From assembly GCA_946615495.1 (NCBI GenBank), contig CAMOHY010000164.1:1-5549 (forward strand): DNA of 5,549 bases, read 5' to 3'. This DNA is from an uncultured Clostridia bacterium. GTDB lineage: Bacteria; Bacillota; Clostridia; Christensenellales; Aristaeellaceae. The notes under the pieces were generated by a model. That model was not told the DNA's origin, ran no database searches, and saw nothing but the letters and a program-made list of their open reading frames with translations. Below are positions 1 through 5,013 of this stretch, in pieces. Position numbers and translations under genes: made by a program. Within the stretch, counting starts at the first letter, position 1. Each line of letters starts with the position of its first letter.

Positions 1-294
1 ACGGCAGGCGGGATCATCGGTTTCGATGGAGGTGCGGCTCTTGGAATTGTTGTAGTTGAGGTCGGCGTCGGTGTAGGGTTCTTCGGGCACGATTTCATAA
101 AGATCGGCGGACAGGCCTTCCGCCAGCTTTTCGGCCACGCCCCTGGTGGTGCCGGTGGCGGAAAAATACACCACCAGAATGTGGCTGGTGGGTTCCGTGG
201 TCTCAGCAGCGGAAACGCCTTCCTCCGCTAAAGCGAACGACAAACAGGAAACGATCATGGTCAACGCGAAAAGTACAGCAAGAATCTTTTTCAT
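1..294 (-). CDS. Exported flavodoxin family protein, 5' part only (3' end beyond window)
   Basis: First 98 codons of a gene that runs off the left edge. Residues 1-23 form a signal peptide (MKK, a hydrophobic core, then ALA before EEG), so the product is secreted or membrane-anchored. I14-V15-S16-C17 could also be read as a lipobox, making a lipoprotein possible; ALA|EE fits signal peptidase I equally well. Residues 39-58 show the flavodoxin beta-1 strand and FMN-phosphate loop (ILVVYFSATGTT, with S45, T47, G48, T49, T50). The following EIVPEEPYT...DLNYNNSKSR stretch (about 68-87) is typical of the Flavodoxin_4-like family of clostridia. Flavodoxins bind FMN and carry electrons; the partner of exported members is unknown to me. 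The start is set by an AAGGAGA site at 306-312. The gap from the permease stop is 20 bp with no terminator, so it is the last visible gene of the tetR operon. Family call is firm, role inferred. Confidence 0.88.
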   Translation of the reverse strand, partial: MKKILAVLFALTMIVSCLSFALAEEGVSAAETTEPTSHILVVYFSATGTTRGVAEKLAEGLSADLYEIVPEEPYTDADLNYNNSKSRTSIETDDPACR

Positions 295-314
295 TTTGTT
301 CAGCATCTCCTTTT

Positions 315-1223
315 CTAACATATGAAGTCTACAATCAATCCCGTACACAGGGAAAACAGCATCACGAACGCCAGATAGAGGAAAAAACGCTTCCAGCCCA
401 GCACGATTTTCATGGCGCCCAGGTTGGTGATTTTGGTGGCCGGGCCGGTGAGCATGAAGGCCGCGGCGCTGCCCAGGCTCATGCCGTCGGAAAGCCATTC
501 GTTGAGTAACGGGATGGTGCCGCCTCCGCACATGTACACCGGCACGCCGATGGTGGCGGCCATGAGCACGCCAAAGCCGTTGTTTTTTCCAAACAATCCG
601 CTGACAAATTCCTCCGGCACGTGGATTTGGTACAGCGCCGTCAGCAGGATACCTAAGGCGAACATGGGACCGGTGGCCTTGATATTGCGCCAGACGTTTT
701 TGAGGAATCGTATCAACAGGTTGGGGTCGGTGTCGCGGTTTTTTCCTTCATGAAAGCCGGTAAAATCGAAAAAGCTTTTGCCCTTTCCGCTGTAAAACAG
801 CCGGATCAGCCAGCCTGCCGCGCACCCGCACAGGAAGCAGGAAACGCAGCGGATGATGAGCGCCGTCCGCCCCAGGGCTCCGCTGTAGAAGATTAACTGG
901 GGATTGAGCAAAATGCTGCTCATCATGAAGGCGGCTAAATAATCATCCTTCACGCCCTGCTCGGAAAAGGAAGCGGCGATGGGAATGGTGCCGTACATGC
1001 ACAGGGGAGAGGCGATGCCCAAAAGGCTTGCCGGGATGACGCCCAGCCAGCCCATTTTCTTTTGGCCGATTCTGGCGAAGGCCCCGTGAATATACTTTTT
1101 TCCAAACACGGAAACCGCGCTGCCAAGCCCAATGCCCAGCGCCCAGTAGGGCGCGATCTGCCGGATTTGGATATCCAGATAGTACCACAGATAAACGGCT
1201 TCCCTTTGAATCCACTCAATCAT
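315..1223 (-). CDS. DUF318/ArsP_1-type permease (putative efflux transporter)
   Basis: A 302-residue polytopic membrane protein with about eight hydrophobic segments (for example about 23-41, 59-83, 94-115, 120-143, 184-200, 216-240, 250-275, 279-300). It looks like the predicted permease family PF03773 (DUF318/ArsP_1), which includes the methylarsenite exporter ArsP. Two halves share a motif: C75-x2-GTIP (75-81) and C232-x2-GTIP (232-238). Each is followed about 20 residues later by an alanine/methionine-rich helix ending in NPQL or GPATKI, which suggests an internal duplication with inverted topology. The second motif, MCGGGTIPLL, is the most diagnostic stretch. The start overlaps the 3' end of the DUF362 gene by 8 bp (ATGATTGA), and only a weak GGTG lies upstream, so translational coupling is likely. 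The protein ends in Ile-Cys. Substrate cannot be told from sequence; arsenic or metal export is only a family-based guess. Confidence 0.85.
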   Translation of the reverse strand: MIEWIQREAVYLWYYLDIQIRQIAPYWALGIGLGSAVSVFGKKYIHGAFARIGQKKMGWLGVIPASLLGIASPLCMYGTIPIAASFSEQGVKDDYLAAFMMSSILLNPQLIFYSGALGRTALIIRCVSCFLCGCAAGWLIRLFYSGKGKSFFDFTGFHEGKNRDTDPNLLIRFLKNVWRNIKATGPMFALGILLTALYQIHVPEEFVSGLFGKNNGFGVLMAATIGVPVYMCGGGTIPLLNEWLSDGMSLGSAAAFMLTGPATKITNLGAMKIVLGWKRFFLYLAFVMLFSLCTGLIVDFIC

Positions 1224-2208
1224 CCAGTATCACCAAATTGTAATACCGGCTGCCCAGCCCGTTCCGTTCGCCCACGTCCAGGGTGTACAGGCCGTTCTGG
1301 CGCTCAATGCGGCGGCGAAGGCTGCCGCTGTCCGGCATGGCGTAGACCAAATCTATGGCCGCCTGGTCGATGGCCAGAGGATCGGTGGAGGCTAAAATGC
1401 CAATATCGTGCATATCCGGTTCGGCAGGATTGCCGTCGCAGTCACAGTCCACGGACAGGCGGTTCAATACGCTGATATAAACGATGTTATCGCCCATGGC
1501 GGTGTTCACGCCCTTGGCGGCGTCGGCCATGGCTTCCAGGAAAGCGTCCTGGCTGCCCCAAATGCTGCCGCTGGTGCGCGTGCCGCCGGAATGAATCCAT
1601 ACCTTGCCCATGGAGGAGCCAAAGCCGATGGAAATGTTCTTGATGGCCCCGCCGAAGCCCGCCATGGCGTGGCCCTTAAAGTGGGTGAGCACCAGGAAGG
1701 AATCATAAGCAGCAAAGTGGCTGCCTACGTAATCCACGTTAATGCGGACGCCGTTTTCAATGGGAATTTCCATGCTGCCCTCTTCGTCCAGAATGTCCAA
1801 TTCCGCCACGTCCAGGAGGCCATTGTCCTTGGCCTGCTGCCGGTGCATAGCGGTAGAGGAGCGGCTGCCGCCATAGGCGGTGTTGCATTCCACGATGGTG
1901 CCGTTTACCAGGTGCACAAGATCGGTAATGAGTTCGGGCCGCAGGTAATTGCTGCGGGTGCTTTCGCCCGTGGACATTTTCACGCCTACCTTGCCGGGCA
2001 ACTGCACGCCCAGGGCTTCATAGGCTTTTACCAGCGCGTCCGGGGAAATATCGCGGATAAAGTAAACTTTGGGCGCGGCGTCTTCCTCCGTGCTGTAGGG
2101 CAGCTCGGTTTCCTTTAGGCTGACGCCGCCATTGGTCACCAGGCTATCCGCCAGCGCAGAGGAACAAAGCAAGCAAAGGAACAAAGCGGCGGCAAACAGT
2201 CTTTTCAT
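1216..2208 (-). CDS. Exported DUF362 domain protein
   Basis: A 330-residue protein with an N-terminal signal peptide (residues 1-20, MKRL, hydrophobic core, SSALA before DS), then a DUF362 domain (PF04015) over about residues 47-328. Family marks are THFKGHAMAGFGGAIKN (175-191, with H176, K178, H180), H206 in GKVWIHSGG, a C255-x-C257 pair in SVDCDCDGN, and DIGILASTDPLAIDQAAIDLV (268-288). C109 in VECNTAYGG is another conserved-looking cysteine. Many DUF362 proteins are cytoplasmic and linked to iron-sulfur clusters; this one lacks a ferredoxin-type CxxCxxC cluster and is exported. The start is residue 14 of a longer open frame reaching 2247: an AAGGAGG at 2215-2221 sits 6 bp before it, and the signal peptide begins there. 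The 11-bp gap to the reductase upstream and 8-bp overlap with the permease downstream place it mid-operon. Family call firm, biochemical role unknown. Confidence 0.88.
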   Translation of the reverse strand: MKRLFAAALFLCLLCSSALADSLVTNGGVSLKETELPYSTEEDAAPKVYFIRDISPDALVKAYEALGVQLPGKVGVKMSTGESTRSNYLRPELITDLVHLVNGTIVECNTAYGGSRSSTAMHRQQAKDNGLLDVAELDILDEEGSMEIPIENGVRINVDYVGSHFAAYDSFLVLTHFKGHAMAGFGGAIKNISIGFGSSMGKVWIHSGGTRTSGSIWGSQDAFLEAMADAAKGVNTAMGDNIVYISVLNRLSVDCDCDGNPAEPDMHDIGILASTDPLAIDQAAIDLVYAMPDSGSLRRRIERQNGLYTLDVGERNGLGSRYYNLVILDD

Positions 2209-2214
2209 GGCGAT

Positions 2215-2221
2215 CCTCCTT
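2215..2221 (-). promoter_or_regulatory. Ribosome binding site that fixes the DUF362 start
   Basis: AAGGAGG read on the minus strand, 6 bp before the ATG at 2206-2208. It overlaps the TAA stop of the aldo/keto reductase gene (2220-2222). Ribosomes finishing the reductase therefore end on this site, which fits coupled translation. It rules in favour of the start at 2208 over the one at 2247. Confidence 0.85.
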
Positions 2222-3257
2222 AAATTTTCTGGTTTCCCGTGGACCAAACGTGCTTTTCTTTGGCGTTGGCGGGCTTATTTTGGGCCATCACGCCCGCCAG
2301 CGGGTGCGGCACATAGGGAGCTTCCAGATAAGCGGTTTCCTCCTCTGTCAGCTTTAGCTCGGTGGCTTTCGCCGCGCCTTCGATATGATGAAGCTTGGTC
2401 GCGCCCACAACGGGGGCAGTTACCTTGGTCAGCAGCCAGGCCAGGGAAATTTCCGTCATGGAAACGCCGCGCTTTTCGGCCAGCTCCGCCACGCGGCCGA
2501 TGATGATTCCGTCCTGCTGGGCGGTGGCGTCATACTTGAATTTGGCGTAGGCGTCCTTTTGAAGGCGTTCCGAGGTTTCGCCGGGTTTGCGGGCCAGCCG
2601 CCCCGAAGCCAAAGCGCTGTACGGCGTCAGGGCGATTCCCTCCTCCTGGCAGTAGGGCGCCATTTCCCGCTCCTCCTCCCGGAAAATCAGGTTGTAGTGG
2701 CCCTGCACTGAAATGAATTTCGCCCATCCTTCCTTTTCCGCCAGGGCGTTGGCCTTGGCCAGCTGCCAGGCATAGCAATTGGAAATGCCAATGTACCGGG
2801 TCTTGCCGGCCTTTACCACCCGGTTTAATCCATCCAGGATGTCTTCAATGGGCGTTTGCCAATCCCACATATGGTAAATATACAGGTCCACATAATCCAT
2901 GCCTAAGTTTTGCAGGCTTTTGTTTATCATGCGCTCAATGTGCTGCTGGCCCGTGACGCCGTTTTCAATTTCCTCCTGGGTGCGGGGCAGAAACTTAGTA
3001 GCCACCACCACGTTTTCCCGCTTGGAAAAATCCCGCAGGGCCCTTCCCACATATTGTTCGCTGGTGCCGCTCTGGTAAGCGATGGCGGTATCGTAAAAAT
3101 TGACGCCCAAGTCCAGGCCATGCTTAATAATTTCCCTGGAATGCTCTTCATTGAGCGTCCAGCCGTGCTGCCCTTGGCCCGCGTCGCCAAAGCCCATGCA
3201 GCCCATGCAGATGCGGGATACGGTCAAATCGGATTGGCCCAATTTCGTGTACTGCAT
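2220..3257 (-). CDS. Aldo/keto reductase (NAD(P)H-dependent)
   Basis: A 345-residue, full-length member of the aldo/keto reductase superfamily, a TIM-barrel oxidoreductase that reduces aldehydes and ketones with NAD(P)H in the cytoplasm. The N-terminus MQYTKLGQSDLTVSRICMG is standard. The catalytic tetrad is complete: D56 (NFYDTA), Y61 (AYQSGTSE), K88 (VVATKF) and H129 (LYIYHMWDW). RYIGISN (154-160), SVQGHYNL (183-190), YSALASGRLA (213-222) and the cofactor-binding PVVGATKLHHIEGA (282-295) follow in the expected order. It resembles the YajO-like branch of Gram-positive reductases; the physiological substrate cannot be named. The start has AAGGAGG at 3265-3271, 7 bp upstream. It follows the repressor gene by 18 bp and precedes the DUF362 gene by 11 bp, so it is probably co-transcribed and induced with them. 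No signal peptide. Confidence 0.95.
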   Translation of the reverse strand: MQYTKLGQSDLTVSRICMGCMGFGDAGQGQHGWTLNEEHSREIIKHGLDLGVNFYDTAIAYQSGTSEQYVGRALRDFSKRENVVVATKFLPRTQEEIENGVTGQQHIERMINKSLQNLGMDYVDLYIYHMWDWQTPIEDILDGLNRVVKAGKTRYIGISNCYAWQLAKANALAEKEGWAKFISVQGHYNLIFREEEREMAPYCQEEGIALTPYSALASGRLARKPGETSERLQKDAYAKFKYDATAQQDGIIIGRVAELAEKRGVSMTEISLAWLLTKVTAPVVGATKLHHIEGAAKATELKLTEEETAYLEAPYVPHPLAGVMAQNKPANAKEKHVWSTGNQKI

Positions 3258-3275
3258 AATGCTTCCTCCTTCTTT

Positions 3276-3896
3276 TTATTCCAGCAGTTTTTTGAGGCAC
3301 CGGTAGGTGAGGTCATAGGCCGACTGATAGACATAGGAAATTCCGGCCTGTTCCATGGCTTCCTTTTGTTTTTCGGATACCGTAGTATAGGGATAAATTC
3401 CGTAGATGAAGGGAAAGAAGGCGTACAAAAACCGCTGGCGGGCTGCTTGATCCATTTCCGGCGCGTATTGCTGAAGCATCTGCTCCACGATTTTCAGGGA
3501 CGCGCCGAAGGCGACCTTGAACTCCGCCAGCCGCTCCGGGCGGGAATTGGCTTCCATGTCGTACAGGTTCATGGATAGAAGGCGCAAAAGCCTGGGCCGG
3601 TCCGTCAGGGTGCGGGACAGCGTCTGGGCCAGCTCGTCGCGGGACATGGTTTCGGTCTTCTTCATCACGGCGGTCATGGCTTCCGCCCACAGCTCATATT
3701 CCTTTTGAAGCAGGGCCAGGAAAATTTCCTCCTTGGTTTCAAAGTAATTGTAAATGGAGGTGCGGGTAAAGGACGTTTCTTTTCCGATTTCCTTGATGGT
3801 GATTTCCTTAAAGCTCATGGTTTCATACAGCTTTCCGCAAGCCTGAATGATTTCTTCCCTCCGGGCGCTGGTCAGCGCCTCCGATCCTCTGGACAT
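3276..3896 (-). CDS. TetR family transcriptional repressor
   Basis: A 206-residue regulator, the usual TetR size. Residues about 12-58 are the DNA-binding domain: ARREEIIQACGKLYETMSFKEITIKEI, then the helix-turn-helix with ETSFTRTSIYNYFETKEEIF (40-59), where T44 to F52 form the recognition helix and YNYF is the family signature. The remainder (about 65-206) is the all-helical ligand and dimer domain, with LLSMNLYDMEANSRPERLAEFK typical of a clostridial TetR subgroup. The start at 3896 is preferred to an in-frame ATG at 4013: GGAGGGG lies at 3905-3911, 8 bp upstream, and the longer frame would translate through both operators and the promoter. It heads the operon and its own promoter carries two perfect palindromes, so autorepression is expected. 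The inducing ligand is unknown. Confidence 0.94.
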   Translation of the reverse strand: MSRGSEALTSARREEIIQACGKLYETMSFKEITIKEIGKETSFTRTSIYNYFETKEEIFLALLQKEYELWAEAMTAVMKKTETMSRDELAQTLSRTLTDRPRLLRLLSMNLYDMEANSRPERLAEFKVAFGASLKIVEQMLQQYAPEMDQAARQRFLYAFFPFIYGIYPYTTVSEKQKEAMEQAGISYVYQSAYDLTYRCLKKLLE

Positions 3897-3904
3897 CTTG
3901 TTTT

Positions 3905-3911
3905 CCCCTCC
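3905..3911 (-). promoter_or_regulatory. Ribosome binding site that fixes the tetR start
   Basis: GGAGGGG on the minus strand, 8 bp before the ATG at 3894-3896. It lies downstream of the promoter and both operators, which supports the 206-residue repressor over the 245-residue reading. Confidence 0.8.
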
Positions 3912-3921
3912 GAAACTAAAA

Positions 3922-3934
3922 TGACACTGTGTCA
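3922..3934. promoter_or_regulatory. Operator 1: perfect 13-bp palindrome at the transcription start
   Basis: TGACACTGTGTCA, a perfect 6-1-6 inverted repeat. It begins about 9 bp after the -10 box, so it would cover roughly +3 to +15 of the operon transcript. Binding here would block promoter clearance. It matches operator 2 at every position except the central base. Assignment to the adjacent TetR protein is inferred from position and symmetry. Confidence 0.88.
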
Positions 3935-3942
3935 GCAATGAA

Positions 3943-3971
3943 ATCATACCACAAAAATGACACCGTGTCAA
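3943..3971 (-). promoter_or_regulatory. Sigma-A promoter of the tetR operon
   Basis: On the minus strand: -35 TTGACA at 3966-3971 (perfect), 17-bp spacer, -10 TATGAT at 3943-3948 (one mismatch to TATAAT). The expected start of transcription is near 3936. An A/T-rich tract at about 3972-3990, reading as an A-run plus AAATTTATAT on the minus strand, lies directly upstream and could act as an UP element. The -35 box is inside operator 2. Such a strong promoter fits a unit that is tightly repressed until induced. Confidence 0.9.
3958..3970. promoter_or_regulatory. Operator 2: perfect 13-bp palindrome over the -35 box
   Basis: TGACACCGTGTCA, a perfect 6-1-6 inverted repeat sharing all six bases of each arm with operator 1. 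It covers five of six bases of the -35 element and the start of the spacer. The two operator centres are 36 bp apart, about 3.4 helical turns, so two repressor dimers could bind near one another. Its nearest edge is about 100 bp from the luxS -35 box, so direct control of luxS seems unlikely. Confidence 0.88.
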
Positions 3972-4070
3972 TATAAATTTGAATTTTTTTCCTTTGATCC
4001 GGCAATCAGCCAAAGCGGGCTATTTCAAAGCTCGTTCACGCGCAAGATGCGAAATTCAGCCTATCCGATA

Positions 4071-4098
4071 TTGACATTTCAGCCCTTTTGTGTAAAAT
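4071..4098 (+). promoter_or_regulatory. Probable sigma-A promoter of luxS
   Basis: TTGACA at 4071-4076, 16-bp spacer, TAAAAT at 4093-4098. The predicted start near 4105 gives a leader of about 55 bases before luxS. I see no clear riboswitch fold in that leader. It diverges from the tetR promoter; the stretch between the two promoters (3972-4070) holds no gene that I can see. Confidence 0.75.
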
Positions 4099-4159
4099 CT
4101 TTTTTATAGGAAAAAGCCCAATTAAAGCATTATCCATTGAAGCGAAAGGAGAAAATTAT

Positions 4160-4684
4160 ATGGATTTGATACCAAGCTTTTCCGTTGACCATACGGCCAT
4201 TGTTCCGGGGATATTTACCAGCCGGGTGGATACAGTTGCAAACGGTATGGTGACAACGTATGACATCAGGCTCACAAGGCCAAACAAAGAGCCCGCCGTC
4301 GACGTTGCGGCAATGCACTCCCTGGAGCACATAGTAGCTACTTTTCTCCGCAACGACCCGGATTGGAAGGATGAGATCATCTACTGGGGTCCTATGGGCT
4401 GCCTGACGGGTTTTTACCTTATTCTGAAGGGCAATCGGCCTCCGCGGGATATTTGCGGCCTGATTCTCAGCGCGTTCAGAGCCGTGGAGGATGCGGAATG
4501 CGTTCCCGGAGCTACGCCCAAGAACTGCGGCCATTACCTTATGCACAATCTTGGCATGGCCAAATGGTATGCGGCGAAATTTGCGGACTACCTTGCCGCA
4601 AATTCCGATAAGCCCGAAACCTTTGAATATCCTCAGACAGAACGCCTTGTAACCGAAGAGGGACAGCATTTTTACGATTCATAA
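4160..4684 (+). CDS. luxS: S-ribosylhomocysteine lyase LuxS (autoinducer-2 synthesis)
   Basis: LuxS splits S-ribosylhomocysteine into homocysteine and DPD, the precursor of autoinducer-2, in the activated methyl cycle of the cytoplasm. The 174-residue protein has H53 and H57 in HSLEHI plus C123 in PKNCGHY as zinc ligands, the catalytic E56, and the catalytic C81 in GPMGCLTGFYL. The N-terminal SFSVDHT and DIRLTRPNKE (35-44) are also typical. Length is slightly above the usual 150-165 residues because of a longer C-terminal tail. Start: AAAGGAG at 4145-4151 lies 8 bp before the ATG; an in-frame ATG at 4088 is rejected because it lies within the promoter and adds unconserved sequence. It appears to be transcribed alone, with its own promoter and terminator. 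No partner gene of the methyl cycle (nucleosidase, metK, cysteine synthesis) lies in the window. Confidence 0.97.
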   Translation: MDLIPSFSVDHTAIVPGIFTSRVDTVANGMVTTYDIRLTRPNKEPAVDVAAMHSLEHIVATFLRNDPDWKDEIIYWGPMGCLTGFYLILKGNRPPRDICGLILSAFRAVEDAECVPGATPKNCGHYLMHNLGMAKWYAAKFADYLAANSDKPETFEYPQTERLVTEEGQHFYDS

Positions 4685-4746
4685 GCGCACGCGCCGCTTC
4701 CCGGCTTTCCTTTTTGGGCCGCCGCGTTATCAGCCTCCAATAGGAG

Positions 4747-4783
4747 AAAAGACTCATTCCAATCAAGGCTTGAGTCTTTTTTT
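4747..4783 (+). terminator. Rho-independent terminator of luxS
   Basis: A perfect 10-bp stem, AAAAGACTCA (4747-4756) with TGAGTCTTTT (4771-4780), runs straight into a seven-base T run (4777-4783) followed by GTTTT. Inside the 14-base loop, CC (4759-4760) can pair with GG (4767-4768) across a small internal loop. It lies 63 bp after the luxS stop codon. On the opposite strand only four T residues follow the stem, so it should act mainly in the luxS direction. Confidence 0.92.
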
Positions 4784-4893
4784 GTTTTCGCGGCGTTATA
4801 CGAAAATCTTTTTAAAAGCAGGCGTCTTTTTGGTCCATTTCCGCTCTGGCGTCGCTTTGGACGTCCCGCGCGATTCCGGCCGGCGGGGCGATG

Positions 4894-4906
4894 GAAAATT
4901 ATTTTC
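4894..4906. repeat. AT-rich 13-bp palindrome upstream of the secreted-protein promoter
   Basis: GAAAATTATTTTC is a perfect 6-1-6 inverted repeat whose right edge is 20 bp upstream of the -35 box. It shares 11 of 14 arm positions, when flanks are added, with the 7-1-7 Fur box TGATAATnATTATCA. It may be a regulator site or simply AT-rich upstream DNA; no regulator gene lies nearby. Confidence 0.4.
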
Positions 4907-4926
4907 AAAATTTTTAATTGTAACTA

Positions 4927-4955
4927 TTGACATTACATCAAAAGCGTGATATATT
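4927..4955 (+). promoter_or_regulatory. Extended -10 sigma-A promoter of the small secreted protein gene
   Basis: TTGACA at 4927-4932 (perfect), 17-bp spacer, TATATT at 4950-4955 preceded by TGA at 4947-4949, which is the TGn of an extended -10 element. Transcription should begin near 4962, giving a leader of about 50 bases. One copy of an 11-bp direct repeat lies in the spacer. Confidence 0.82.
4933..4943 (+). repeat. Direct repeat copy 1, TTACATCAAAA
   Basis: The 11-bp word starts immediately after the -35 box and lies in the promoter spacer. An identical copy lies 49 bp downstream at 4982-4992. A protein binding both could bridge the promoter and leader. Confidence 0.6.
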
Positions 4956-4981
4956 CTTCCTGCGAGATGAAACCGACAAGG

Positions 4982-4992
4982 TTACATCAAAA
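4982..4992 (+). repeat. Direct repeat copy 2, TTACATCAAAA
   Basis: Identical to the copy at 4933-4943. It sits in the transcribed leader, 5 bp before the ribosome binding site (4998-5005). Confidence 0.6.
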
Positions 4993-4997
4993 ATCAT

Positions 4998-5005
4998 GGA
5001 GGAGG
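4998..5005 (+). promoter_or_regulatory. Ribosome binding site that fixes a TTG start
   Basis: GGAGGAGG lies 8 bp before the TTG at 5014-5016. The only nearby ATG in this frame, 4996, overlaps this site and has no ribosome binding site of its own. From the TTG the protein begins MKKIAAVLL, a standard signal peptide start. Confidence 0.8.
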
Positions 5006-5013
5006 CGCCTGCT

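Larger units (their letters stand above)
4685..5013. other. Intergenic region between luxS and the small secreted protein gene
   Basis: This stretch of 329 bases carries no convincing gene. It holds the luxS terminator (4747-4783), a GC-rich part (about 4840-4890) in which I see nothing definite, an AT-rich palindrome (4894-4906), an extended -10 promoter (4927-4955) and an 11-bp direct repeat. GCCGCG at 4721-4726 and CGCGGC at 4789-4794 flank the terminator as an inverted pair and might form a longer outer stem, but could be chance. Confidence 0.7.

Noticed and set aside
1408..2118. 236-codon open frame on the plus strand opposite the DUF362 gene
   Set aside because: It is fully antisense to a well-supported gene, has no ribosome binding site that I can see, and its protein is a low-complexity Ala/Gly/His/Val mix typical of an antisense reading.
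2209..2247. 13-residue extension before the DUF362 signal peptide
   Set aside because: It lies in the end of the reductase gene and would bury the signal peptide; an ideal ribosome binding site supports 2208.
2910..3578. 222-codon open frame on the plus strand across the reductase and tetR genes
   Set aside because: It runs antisense through two recognisable genes and their junction, and the translation has no recognisable motif.
3897..4013. 39-residue N-terminal extension of the TetR protein
   Set aside because: It would be translated from the promoter and both operators; the start at 3896 has a good ribosome binding site and matches usual family length.
4018..4061. Imperfect inverted repeat GGCTATTTC / GAAATTCAGCC between the divergent promoters
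   Set aside because: Nine pairs interrupted by a 2-base bulge around a 24-base loop, upstream of both transcription starts; too weak to call a site or RNA structure.
4088..4159. 24-residue N-terminal extension of LuxS
   Set aside because: The upstream ATG lies between the -35 and -10 boxes, so it would not be transcribed from this promoter, and LuxS proteins begin near the 4160 start.
4130..4669. 179-codon open frame on the minus strand opposite luxS
   Set aside because: Antisense to a gene with all catalytic residues intact; no ribosome binding site or recognisable domain.
4672..4908. 78-codon open frame on the minus strand across the luxS terminator
   Set aside because: It crosses the terminator hairpin and the end of luxS, and has basic, low-complexity composition with no motif.
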